Shown here piece by piece: positions 25,601 through 34,647 of a DNA stretch of 64,000 bases (position 1 is the stretch's first letter; each line of letters opens with the position of its first letter). Below the pieces are notes generated by a model. It was not told the origin of the DNA. It did no database searches and saw only the letters and a list, made by a program, of their open reading frames with translations. The stretch comes from Sinonovacula constricta. Taxonomy: Eukaryota; Mollusca; Bivalvia; Cardiida; Solecurtidae. Both the position numbers and the translations under genes were made by a program. The DNA lies in NCBI GenBank assembly GCA_007844125.1, contig CM017564.1, forward strand, positions 16,381,378 to 16,445,377, read 5' to 3'.

Positions 25601-28600
25601 GTGCACCTAGGCTTGGTACAGGTACTTAATAGTCCTATAAAATTTCCAATCAATGGTATTCACAAACATCTGAGAGATCCGACTCCAAAATGGCCCCATT
25701 ATACTTCATATAAGGGGTGTATAACAAATAAAAACAGTTAAAAACAAATTTGTTAATTATTTTTTGCCATCCAAATGTTCTTATTTAGCTCAGTAAAGAG
25801 CTATACCACTACCACTTTTTACAACTTTGGTATGTCACAGCCCTGGTTCGAACCAGAAGCCTCCCGTACCTGGAGCCAACACTTTACCAATTGCGCTACC
25901 AGGTCCTGTCTACAAAATAGGTTTATCAAGATACAGCCAAATAGTGATGAATGATATCTACAATAGCCCATGGACAAATTTTTTATGCATTAAAAAAAAG
26001 GCCCACTGCTCCACTGCTTCAGAGCAGTCACCAACAATACTATTTTGCCTATGTGTACTTTAATAGTGCTAAGAAAAGTGTACATTTATATCTTTTATTC
26101 ATGAACCATGATCAGATGGATTTGTAAAGCCAGAACAGACCCAGCATATTAAGTCAGATACTTTACTGGGAAAACTGCATCTACCAAAGCTTGATGAACC
26201 CCTTAGGGATTACCGCTTACATTGGTTCGAACATGTAGGGAGAAGCAATTCTTGGATTAACAAATGCAGAAATGTGGAGGTGGAATGTTGAAGGAAAGCT
26301 GGAAGCAAACAATCAGACATGACTGCGAAACATGGGAATGGCCAGAAGTCATCCTCAAAATCGCGATACCTGGAGACTGAGCCTGCAGACTGCCAGAAAA
26401 TGTCGGACCCCTAAGGTAATTAAGAGGGTAACTAAGATAGTAAGTGATCATACTTACTGTAAAGTTTTATCAATGTTAACATCAATGGTAAGATAGTAAT
26501 GGGGAATAGTCTGTTTGGAGAGTGTCAGTCGCTTGGCGATTGTCTGAAATACACAAACATAGAAAGGTAAGATTTATTTTGAGTTGGCAAGACTGCAATA
26601 TGTCAACATAAGTTCTATTCAGGTATTATTTATTTAATAATTCTATAAAGAATAATACTATAGATTGTTAAAAAATTAATGTCCATGTTAAGCCATGAAC
26701 ACTGTAAATGGTAAATGTTTCAAAAAGTGGAAAATCTATTCCACGAGTTTATTTGACATATGAGAGGATATTTATAATAGACATGTTAGCACAGTATCAG
26801 TTATACCTGTCACATTAGCTGGTTATCTTTATTGGCTTACTATTGGCATTGGCTTACACTTCAAGCAAATGTAATCACTTCTCTCTTTATGTTCATAAAG
26901 GGACATTACTTGTTACATTAACATGTTAACTTGCAGTTATTCCCCTTTTTTGGTAATTTTCGTTGAACATATTTGATTGCTGTATTAAAATTCTATTTTT
27001 AGGTTGATAATATTGTTTCAACTGTAACATGCACATACAATATTTTGTTTATTAAAAGAAAGATAAATATAAAATGCTACTGCATGGACATTGTGATGAT
27101 GTTAATCAAAACATACAAAATCCTACCAGCAAGGGAGATAACCAGTAACTTTGTAATAATTCGAAAAAGAGAGAATTGTTAAACGCTGCCACCAGTAGCG
27201 CAGATCCTCATCACAGTTCTCTGGCCAGACTAACGTACATTAAGCAGGTCAAGGTGTTACTATTAGTGCTTGTTCCTTAGATTTTGTAAAAATTCACAAT
27301 TGGGGTAGAATCTATAAGGAATATTTTGCTTTACATTAAATAAGAAATTTCCTTAAACTGACAAAAATATTAAGAAAATTATCAAATTTAAGGGTTTCAT
27401 GAATGAAACTTAATGTTCTTTTCTCTCCAATCTAAGAAAATATTTCAAGATTTAGGGACATGTCTTAATTGATGTAAAAAATGATTCTTTATGGCCAGCT
27501 TTGTTCAGTTCTTCAGTGGTGCATGCTTTAACAGATTGTTAGTTTTTTGGTCTAATAAAATGCAGCAAAAATTATGATCATTTTAGCAACATCCAGCTAT
27601 TTTAATAGAGGAAGACCCCAGACAAATGTCTGGGTAGAACCACTGACACACCACAGGTCAGCTGGAAGATCTTCCCACAGTAATACTTTCACTCAAAACG
27701 GGACTGGAACCCAAGCGGTGAATGGCTAAGCAATCAGAGGAGTTTTTACTCTGTGACTCTATCCGTACAATAGTGACTTATTGTCAGTAGTGCCTTAAGT
27801 ATTTATTCGTATACATCACATTTCCTAGAGATTTGTATGTTAAGATCATTAGTTTATAGTTTATATTCCTTACACAATCACCTTAATTTGCCTCTGTTAC
27901 TGTAAGTAAATCGTTAATGTACACAATATAAGCAAAACAAGCATTCTAAAAAATATGTAACAAAAAACTAAAATAGTGAAAATAAAATGATAAGTAATTA
28001 AATATCTACGAACCGTCCTCATGCCTGTGAGTGGTATGTCCACGAACGCTCCAGGTGCAGCCACATGTGGTGCCACTGCAGTTGTTGCCATGGTGACAGG
28101 GGCCGCCACTCCTGGGGTGAAGCTCATCACGTCCTCTGCCCGGATCTGCCCATCTGGGCCCGTACCTGCCACCAGCTGGGGAAGAGTTCAGGAGAGATAA
28201 TTCTATAACTAGTATGATGCAACAGTTCATCAAAAGAATATCAGCACTAACTGATTTATGTTTTAATCGATAAATTACTTAAAATTGATTTCTTGCATCA
28301 AATTTCCATGCAAGAATTATCCAAATATTTTACTTTCTTACAATGGGTCTGACAATAACCAGTTGTGATCTTGTTGTTACATGCATAGCAGGTTGATGAT
28401 TCAGTTTTTAAAAATACATTTTACTTTTATTTTGTTTGTGTATTAATTGGGATTAATACCTCCTCAACAATATTTGAGTAATTTGACAACTGTGTCCATT
28501 TGAAGCAGATATAGTGCTGCCTTCACTGTGTATAGCATGCCGTGAACACCTGGCATGATACCACACCCAAATCACATTTTCCTGACACTGGGCCAACCAG

Positions 28601-31600
28601 TCATGGAACTACCCTTATATTTGCTTTTCAACAACTGTGGTATGTTACAGCCAGGAATCAAACCTAGGGTCTTTGGTACCTAGAGCCAATACAGGAATCA
28701 AACACAGGGCCTCCTGTACATGGAGCCAATCCAGGATTCAAACCCAGGGCCTCCAGTACCTGGAGCCAATCCAGGAATCAAACCCAGGGCCTCCGATACC
28801 TAGAGCCAATCCAGGAATCAAACCTAGGGCCTCCGGTACATGGAGCCAGTCCATGACTCAAACCCAGGGCCTCCGGTACCTGGAGCCAATGGTTTACTGA
28901 TTATGCTACCAGGTCTGGTCTACTTTTGTTTTTTGTTTGTTTTTTAAATACATCACCAATTATTATCATTAAAGCAACGTCTAGCTTTTTGGTGGAGGAA
29001 GACCCCAAACAAATGACTTGATAGAACCACATGCACACCGCAGGTCAGCTGGAAGACTTTCCCACATTATGTCCTTTGCCCGAACTGGACTTGAATCCAC
29101 GTTGTGAGAGGCCAAGCATGTGGAGGAGTTACAAACCGGCTACTCTGCCACTATGCCACGAGCGTCCCTAAGTCTACTTTTAGTTCCGACAGATCAATTG
29201 CAAAAATTCAAACGATACAAGAACATTTTACATTGAAAACAAAACCACAATTGCACAATGTTGTTACATTATACACTTCTGACTTGATATCTTCATGAAA
29301 ACTTTGATGTTTTGTTCTTTTACACTTGTCTATTTTTGTTACAATCCTGGCTCAATGGTTATTTATCACTGTAAAATCTGTAACATTTCTGTAATAATAA
29401 TTGTAATAAATTGTAATAAGCAAGGTATTTGATGAATTACTCTAATGAACCCACAAATGGCGGTCATTTGCATCATTAACCTTTCGTAATTTCTTGTTTG
29501 TTCTGCTTTGGCTGTTATAATGCCTAGCATGTACAAAGCATGACCGATCTTGTTTAAAATCTGTTCATTGTATATGCTGAGAAATTATTTTACAAAATAT
29601 GTAACAATTATGGATTGCTTCAGATAAAAAGTATATTGTGTATAAGCAAATTAAATATTCATAACACATTTAAGATAGAGTAAAGAATAAAAACACACCG
29701 TTAAGAATAATCTGTTTAACTAAACTCAGAGTAAAAAAAAAGCTTTACATACATTTAGATCAACTCCCTTCTCTGCAGCAAGGGTCCTTGCATACGGTGT
29801 TGCAAAGATGCGTCTGTCACCAGCTGGAGGGGGTGGAGCTACAGCCTGTGGTTTGGGTGGAGGAGGTGGGGCTGGTTTGGCAGGGGGAGGCGCAGCAACT
29901 GGAGTGGGAGGGGCTTGTGGTGGTGGAGTGGGAGGAGCTTGTGGTGGACGTGGTGGTCCTGTAGATTTTGGGGCACTTGAGCGATCGTCCTCAGCCGTAG
30001 GGACATAATCCTTGAAGAACGCCACATCACTCTCATTCTCAACAATGATACACAACAGCTGAAGGAAAACAACATAAATGTGAGAAAAGACGTCAGACTT
30101 AATTTCAAATACAAAAAAATCACACAAGATCTGCCCACAGATCGAGTGTTAGACTTTTTTTATGTTGAAAGTTTGAAACACCAATGAGAGGGTCATGAGA
30201 CAAAAGCTTCACTTTTTTCTTGGAGAAGAATAGCAACAACAAAAAAAACACAAGAAATAAAACTGTCTTAAATATATCCAAAAATTAAGTAAAATATAAC
30301 TGCAAAACACAGACATTCATCGACTAAAACACTGTGTGCACACTAATCAATTAAACATAGACAAGAAACGTGGCCAAGCCATGAAACCAGGTTTTCAACG
30401 ATTTAACAAATCCAATCCCAAGCTAGGTCTTCATGCAATCTTGCTATATAAAAAGTTTCAGCAAGACTGGTTTATCCGAACTGAAGTTATTGACCGGAAA
30501 CTGATTTTCTATATTTAGTAACAATGACCTTGATCCGACTGGCCCCTAATCCAATCCCAAGCTAAGTTTGCACATGAACTACCTACAAACAAGATTTCAG
30601 CAAAATACCTCCATTTTAACAAAAATTATTAAGCGGAAACTGTTTTTCTATTTTCAGTAATAGTGATCTTGACCTTCCCCCGACTGTCCCCAAATCCAAT
30701 CTAAATCTAGGCCTTTATGCAAGTTTGCTATATCCAAAGTTTCAGAAAGATTGGTTTATTTGAACTGAAGTTATTGACCATAAACTGCTTTCTTCTATTT
30801 TTAGTAACAGTGACCTTGACCTGACTGGCCCCAAATCCAATCCCAAGCTAGGTCTTCATGCAAGCTTGCTATAACTACAGTTTCAGCAAGACTGGTTTAC
30901 CCAAACTGAAGTTATTGACCACAAACCCTTTGTTTGAATCCCCCCTATTTAACGGCCATACCCCAATCTAATAACCAGGATTTTCATTGAAAACGTGGTG
31001 AAAATTTTTTTATAATCAAACTAGGATTTATATGGACACACAAATTGGAAATTAGAAAAAGATTTTTACACTGAGTCTGGGACGCGGCCACAATGTTGTC
31101 TTACAGTTTCCATAGTATATTTTTCTTACTCATTCAAAAAGCACAAATATTCAATTTACACTTTCCAAAAAGAAACTATTAGAACATAAATCAATATTTT
31201 CTGTGTACTAGCCCGCTACCTGTATGTTATTAGTCTGTGGTTTAGAAGTTAGACTACAGATTGAAGGGTCCTGGGTTCAAATCCAGGCCAAACAATGAGA
31301 TCTTAGAATTTGGGCAAGAACTGCACATTTCTCCAGGTAGTTACTAGCAGAGATTTAGTTCTACCTAAGAAAGTGTGGCAGCCAAGAGGTAATATTGTAA
31401 GCTGAAAAAACTAGGAAAGAACCTGTTTCAAAATGGATCTTAACAAATAGGTTTACTCTAGATTAAGACTTAAGGGAAATGCCTTCAAGCACCATACCTT
31501 TCCCACTGGGACATCCTTGCTACCAGCTGGATACATGATCCTGGCAAGAAAGCCTTCCTCAGATGATTCAAAGCCCATCGTGGCCTTGTCCGTCTCAATT

Positions 31601-34352
31601 TCGGCCAGAAGGTCACCCTCTGATACCTTGTCCCCTTCCTGTTTCTGCCAGTTCACAATGGTACCCATCTCCATCGTGGGTGACAAAGCAGGCAAGGGGA
31701 TCTTGAAGCAGGGCGGCAGATCTGGGGAGATACAAATAGAAAAAATGTGGAAAACAAAACATACTGTACGAAAAACAAACAAATTGCCAACCTTTTCTAT
31801 GCAATGCAATGCAGACCTTAGGTGTTACTGACTGCGATTCAAAGCCATGCAATGCAGACCTAAGGTGTTACCGACTGTGACAGTTTGACCAAGAGTGGCC
31901 TAGGTTATTTTTATTGAGTTTATCGTCCCATCAACAGTATTTTAGTAATCTGGAAATGGTGTACACTTGGAGCAGATGTAGTGGTGCCTTCACTGTGTAT
32001 AGCATGCCATGAACACCTGGCATGATACCACACCCAGTCACATTATCCTGACACTGGGCCAACCAATTGTGGAACTACCCCTGTATTTGCTTGAGCAATG
32101 GCCAGGCATTGAACCCATGGCCTCCCATACCTGGAGCTGACGCTCTTCCGATTTCGCTACCAGGTCCGGTGTGGTTAATTGTTAAATTGTTTTAATGTCC
32201 TTGGTTGATCAGACCACTGACCTGCTGAGTAGCTGCGTGTAAAAACAGTCCATGGCTGCTTGCTCCATCTTAAACTGGTGTATTTTCCAGTAATTATTCT
32301 GCAAAACAAGAAATGTTAATTTAGATACATGTTTATACATTGGAAGATTACCAACTCTTTTACATTTCTTTTATATTTACAGATTTATGGTTACACCATT
32401 GCCATCATCATAATCAACAGCAGTCTTAACACCATTATTTGTCATAATCAGTGTCGTCATCATTGTTATCTTACATCAGCCTAACAATGCATCCCATGCA
32501 TGTCATCTTCAATTCTAAACACCTTTATGTAATTTGTCTCCTTTGTGTATTTTTCCTCCATAACAATTTCTCCAAAGAGAAATAATAAGAAAATAAAAAG
32601 AATGAGGAAAAATAACTTTTATTATGTTTCTAATAATAATCAAAGGTTCTTTAAGCAAACATTATTTTGTGAAGACAATCAGCACATTATGATTTTATAC
32701 TACTCAATATTATACATGTTAAACATGGAACAGTGAATTTATTACAAGGACATGTATAATTTTAAAGCACTGAGCACATGGCTTTTTCCTCGTTAGTTCC
32801 AAAAGGTTAATGATCTGAATCAATTTTTTCACTAATATGATTAAAAAACTTTTGATGAGAAATCTGGTCGCCATCGCACTGTAGACAAAGTGGACCAAGA
32901 AAAATATTGTATTGGTTAGTTTGTCTACTAATTACACTAGTATTTTTGTAAGACATTGCAGTTACAAACAATCTACTGGGATCAAAAGTTCTGTCTTCCC
33001 CAATAACTCTTCCACCCACCTTCACAGTTTCTTTATAAGTCTAATAATACTTATCTCCTGTTCAAAGTCACTGACTTACTATCAAAATTGTATCTGCAAT
33101 GTTTTTCCTGAAAAAAGGTTTGGAGATCTTCTTGTTTTCATAGTGCAAATGGTCCTGAACTTTGCAAGGCAATTTTTGGGCCAATATACTCTCCTCAGTT
33201 GCCATAACAAGTTTGGTGGTTGTTTTTGTGTGGCAAGGCGAATAATGGCCGAATTTGCATTTGTATGAATTGCTGGTTTTTTGAATTTCAAAATTTGAAG
33301 TCCTATGGGGTTTGTTTGGTGTTTTCCATTTCCCTACAAATTCCACCACACATCTGTAACTCAGATATTTCAAACTATCGGTAGTGTCTTTAATATAGCT
33401 ATTTTTTTTCTATAATCACTGCCTTTCAATTCAGCATAGCACCTGTTAACACATCAGTTGGCTGTGGCTGTATTGGTATGTATGTCAATTTTTTATTTAC
33501 AAGTTTTCCTTTAATAATACTTTTCATCTTTCTGGTAAAATGTTTAAAAGTATTGTCTGTCAGCACATAGTATTGGTTGACAGTTGTCCCAGCTTTCGAA
33601 TTCCACACGCCACACTCAACAGGAAATTCTGCATGTCCGTTATCACTACTTTTGTCAATCACTACATAAAAGTTAATTTTCTCTGCAAAAAGAATGCTGT
33701 TGGTTCTACTTCCAATTTGAATGAGTGCCTCAAAGAGTTCTATGTTGCTTATATATCTTCCGGAAGGTAGCTTCTTTAAATACACGTCTGGTTTGTTCAT
33801 GTGATTGTTATATCCTGCAGCCCCGTGTTCACTGCTAGCATCTAAGTGACGTAATTTTGAGACAATAACTGCAGAGATCACTTAATTTGGACATAATCTA
33901 CAAAAAAAGAGTTTAGTTTTGGGCAGATATAGATAAGATTTGGGTAGATTTTGATAAGATTTGAGCAGATTTTGGTAAGATTTGGGGTATATTGTGCTGC
34001 TGGTCTGGGCTTAAATGTCAGTGTCACTGTCATTAATTGTGTACGAGAACTTAAGCAAACATTCAAACCTGATGACATGCGACGTACATTGCTTATTTCA
34101 CCCAATATTCATTGATTATTTAACACCAAACGATTAAGTGACATGTAAACAATTAAACATCTCTGTAAAACCAGATAAATCTTGATTGTATAATTGTCGC
34201 GAAAATACATTACAAAATAATTCAGCACATTACTTTGTTCCTCGGTCTGTGGCTGATGGCTTTGTTTTGATTCGACAGGAAACTGTAGCGATTGCTCTTC
34301 TGTGCAGATTTCTTTGCAGTGCATGGCGTGCTAAAGATACAGGACGAAACAT
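19641..34352 (-). CDS. DLAT: Dihydrolipoamide acetyltransferase (PDH E2), 11 exons, 515 aa
   Basis: The product transfers acetyl groups from lipoamide to CoA and forms the core of mitochondrial pyruvate dehydrogenase. Exons in transcript order: 34,352-34,234; 32,298-32,222; 31,721-31,498; 30,058-29,753; 28,175-28,014; 26,543-26,458; 24,946-24,806; 23,817-23,736; 23,066-22,986; 21,482-21,343; 19,770-19,641 (stop TAG). All introns are GT-AG and all phases join, totalling 1,548 nt. Domains: Arg-rich mitochondrial presequence ([15 protein letters not shown]...); one lipoyl domain at about 67-150, with the lipoylated Lys111 in [10 protein letters not shown]; Pro/Ala-rich linker; E1/E3-binding domain at about 224-261 ([11 protein letters not shown]...GTGPDGQI); catalytic domain at about 290-515 with DHRVVDG (His488, Asp492) and C-terminal MLL. 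The active-site His and the MLL end separate it from PDHX. Human DLAT is 647 aa with two lipoyl domains; only one is present here. Exon 7 has tandemly duplicated acceptor sites. Confidence 0.97.
19844..20020 (-). mobile_element. SINE family B copy, DLAT intron 10
   Basis: Reverse-strand copy of the SINE-B body: gacatccagctaattact, then gggtaaaaccaccg, then cccagctgtgaa, then aaggacttgaatccagg (B-box region). It is diverged and lies in sense orientation relative to DLAT. Confidence 0.6.
20308..20400. repeat. TGACCTTGA-type short tandem stretch
   Basis: Repeated atgaccctaaatttgacc, gaccttgaccctaaat and gaccatgaccttg pieces give several copies of TGACCTTGA, the reverse complement of the nuclear receptor half-site extended as TCAAGGTCA. 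Similar strings are common in the 30.4-30.9 and 61.5-62.3 kb repeats, so a repeat origin is likely. Confidence 0.5.
20640..20830. repeat. Dispersed repeat starting with an ATTT run
   Basis: An (ATTT)n run leads into gggttttacggcacaccgac and ggtcatacggcgccgaat, unlike the surrounding intron in CG content. I recall similar sequences as interspersed repeats in molluscs. No coding capacity is seen. Confidence 0.45.
20990..21066. repeat. (GACA)n / GAGA microsatellite
   Basis: Imperfect run of gacagaca and gagagaca units in DLAT intron 10. Confidence 0.85.
21611..21890 (-). mobile_element. SINE family A, near-complete copy, DLAT intron 9
   Basis: On the - strand it runs from a tRNA-like head (A-box-like TAGCGCAATCAGTAGAG; B-box-like GGTTCAATCCC) through the conserved body (gccggttggcc-type sequence, GTGTCTGGGTGTGGTAT, CGGGATGCTATACACAGT) to a tail reading GGGACGATAAGCTTAAC. 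Sense orientation in DLAT. It lies upstream of exon 10, between exons 9 and 10. Confidence 0.75.
22055..22160 (-). mobile_element. SINE family B, body fragment
   Basis: Contains gatgtccagctaattcttgg, then ggaggaaaacccaagac, then gtctgggtagaacc in reverse orientation, without the tRNA-like head. In DLAT intron 9, sense orientation. Confidence 0.6.
22711..22938. repeat. Two 114-bp tandem copies
   Basis: The block from taacaacagatgtaccgtaa through gcggtataccattgtacggt to cacacccctagatacaag occurs at 22,711 and again at 22,825, with only a few changes, then a short third start. Each contains the near-palindrome accattgtacggtat. In DLAT intron 9. Confidence 0.85.
24285..24400 (-). mobile_element. 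SINE family B, diverged body fragment
   Basis: Contains accaaccattattggtga, then agaaaaatgtcttaggagaa, then cagctgggagacctcccc, corresponding to the SINE-B body in reverse orientation. Intron 7 of DLAT. Confidence 0.45.
24560..24776 (-). mobile_element. SINE family B copy, just 5' of exon-7 donor side
   Basis: Body pieces gtccagctaattattggtgg, gaagaccccagacttaagtc and ggtgcactgcaggttagc, with a head containing aggatgtgaacccttgc (B-box region) and ctaaccgcccatccacggg. It ends about 30 bp from DLAT exon 7 (24,806), in sense orientation. Confidence 0.7.
24932..25087 (-). repeat. Four 39-bp tandem copies spanning the DLAT exon 7 acceptor
   Basis: Unit starts lie at 24,932, 24,971, 25,010 and 25,049. 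On the - strand every unit holds a usable 3' splice site, TCTATTCCAG followed by ATTACGTAAGGAG (second unit TCTGTTCCAG; fourth has ATTAAG). AG positions are at 24,947, 24,986, 25,025 and 25,064 (lower coordinate of the pair on +). The exon-proximal site gives the family-typical length [15 protein letters not shown]. Use of upstream sites would add 13 residues per unit ([17 protein letters not shown]), with no stop codon. Each unit also holds ACGTAAGG, a donor-like string. Confidence 0.93.
25190..25380 (-). mobile_element. tRNA-derived SINE, third family (C)
   Basis: On the - strand GCTCAGTGGTAGAGCATCC is an A-box-type sequence and GGTTTCAATCCCCAG a B-box, spaced as in a tRNA, with a body that continues to about 25,190. 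The head lacks a plausible full cloverleaf 3' half, so it is a SINE rather than a functional tRNA. DLAT intron 6, sense orientation. Confidence 0.6.
25815..25910 (-). mobile_element. SINE family A, tRNA-like head only
   Basis: On the - strand ACCTGGTAGCGCAATTGG (A-box) and CTGGTTCGAACCAGGG (perfect B-box core GGTTCGAACC) are followed by gctgtgacataccaaagttg, as in the other SINE-A heads. The conserved body is absent, so this is a truncated copy in DLAT intron 6. Confidence 0.65.
26107..26415 (+). pseudogene. Non-LTR retrotransposon C-terminal relic
   Basis: With one internal stop and frameshifts the + strand reads [20 protein letters not shown], then a GRPKK-like region (RKAGSKQ), then [14 protein letters not shown]. 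This is the typical C-terminal tail of RTE/CR1-type reverse transcriptase polyproteins (RWFGHV...W...DR..WR). It is broken and antisense to DLAT, in intron 6. The reverse transcriptase core itself is not present. Confidence 0.6.
26560..27560. other. DLAT intron 5, part without features
   Basis: AT-rich intronic sequence with no repeat or coding feature recognised. Confidence 0.5.
27575..27765 (-). mobile_element. SINE family B copy, DLAT intron 5
   Basis: Reverse-orientation body: gcaacatccagctatttt, gaagaccccagacaaatg and cagctggaagatcttccc, then gggactggaacccaagcgg (B-box region). Sense relative to DLAT. Confidence 0.7.
28470..28920 (-). mobile_element. SINE family A with an internally amplified B-box region
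   Basis: The body (28,480-28,625) matches other SINE-A copies, and the head ends at about 28,920 with CAGACCTGGTAGCATAATC on the - strand. Between them the B-box segment is expanded into about six 40-bp tandem units (28,640-28,885): ggaatcaaacccagggcctc, then cggtacctggagccaatcca. Each unit keeps GGTTTGATTCC or a similar B-box on the - strand. DLAT intron 4, sense orientation. Confidence 0.85.
28955..29167 (-). mobile_element. SINE family B copy, DLAT intron 4
   Basis: On the - strand the head reads GACGCTCGTGGCATAGTGGC (A-box region) with B-box GGATTCAAGTCC, then a body with cagctgacctgcggtgtg and the family end. One of the best preserved copies. Confidence 0.75.
30413..30930. repeat. About four tandem copies of a 140-145-bp unit
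   Basis: Each unit has ccaatcccaagctaggtctt, then agtttcagcaagactggttt, then aactgaagttattgacc, then agtaacagtgaccttgac. Unit starts lie near 30,413, 30,552, 30,697 and 30,838. Similar text is common in bivalve DNA as I recall. DLAT intron 3. Confidence 0.8.
31205..31330 (+). mobile_element. tRNA-derived SINE head
   Basis: tgtggtttagaagttagac (A-box-like) and cctgggttcaaatccagg (B-box GGTTCAAATCC in a good stem) have tRNA-like spacing on the + strand. The sequence continues into untypical text, so it is a SINE or decayed tRNA rather than a functional gene. It is the only SINE in DLAT that lies antisense. Confidence 0.5.
31910..32172 (-). mobile_element. SINE family A, complete copy, DLAT intron 2
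   Basis: On the - strand the head (CCTGGTAGCGAAATCGGAAG; B-box GGTTCAATGCC) leads into the conserved body (gttggcccagtgtcaggata, ggcatgctatacacagtgaa) and the tail (gatgggacgataaactc). Sense relative to DLAT. Confidence 0.8.
32300..33425. other. DLAT intron 1, proximal part
   Basis: AT-rich. Two short - strand ORFs (33,068-33,373 and 32,807-33,025) follow the 151-codon ORF at 33,426-33,881 and could be further pieces of the same unknown element, but no homology is recognised. Confidence 0.35.
33426..33881 (-). CDS. Unidentified 151-codon ORF inside DLAT intron 1
   Basis: The longest non-repetitive ORF in the window outside known genes. The predicted protein has balanced composition, with segments such as [30 protein letters not shown] and [15 protein letters not shown], unlike random ORFs. 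A possible acceptor (tgatctctgcag) precedes codon 5, so the true 5' end may be an upstream exon. Two further ORFs on the same strand follow. I do not recognise the family; a captured fragment of a mobile or virus-like element, or a nested gene, is possible. Confidence 0.3.
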   Translation of the reverse strand: MISAVIVSKLRHLDASSEHGAAGYNNHMNKPDVYLKKLPSGRYISNIELFEALIQIGSRTNSILFAEKINFYVVIDKSSDNGHAEFPVECGVWNSKAGTTVNQYYVLTDNTFKHFTRKMKSIIKGKLVNKKLTYIPIQPQPTDVLTGAMLN

Positions 34353-34647
34353 TCTGAAACTTTTGGAGCAATTCGCTCCTTGACCGTCAGAAATCCTTGA
34401 TCAACAGTGACCCGTAGGTTCGAATCCTGTGAATACAAAATGTAAGTTTTTATCGACATTTTGTAAACCGATGAGCATAGAATTTAACCTTTATTTAATT
34501 ATTACTTTTATTTTCATAATTACAATCATTCGAATGAAATGCGAAAATATTTTTATTGCGACCTTTGCCTCGTCACCAAGGTTACGTTTGCAAATGGCTG
34601 CGCCCATGTAAATTATTTGTGTACAAAACAAGGCAGCTGAATTTAAA
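34353..34647. promoter_or_regulatory. Shared head-to-head DLAT/MORN2 promoter region
   Basis: Only 295 bp separate the DLAT start codon (- strand) from the MORN2 start codon (+ strand), so both 5' untranslated regions and core promoters must lie here or overlap. The segment contains a B-box-like GGTTCGAATCC at about 34,418-34,428, possibly a SINE remnant. No TATA box is placed with confidence. Divergent arrangement is seen; co-regulation is inference. Confidence 0.6.

Noticed and set aside
29808..30008. Gly-rich + strand ORF
   Set aside because: Antisense shadow of the Pro/Ala-rich linker in DLAT exon 4.
31215..31300. Functional tRNA gene on the + strand
   Set aside because: Good B-box stem, but the A-box arm and acceptor stem do not pair well; treated as a SINE head.
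19641..34352. PDHX (E3-binding protein) instead of DLAT
   Set aside because: The catalytic DHRVVDG motif is intact with His and Asp, and the C-terminus ends MLL, as in DLAT; PDHX lacks the active-site His.
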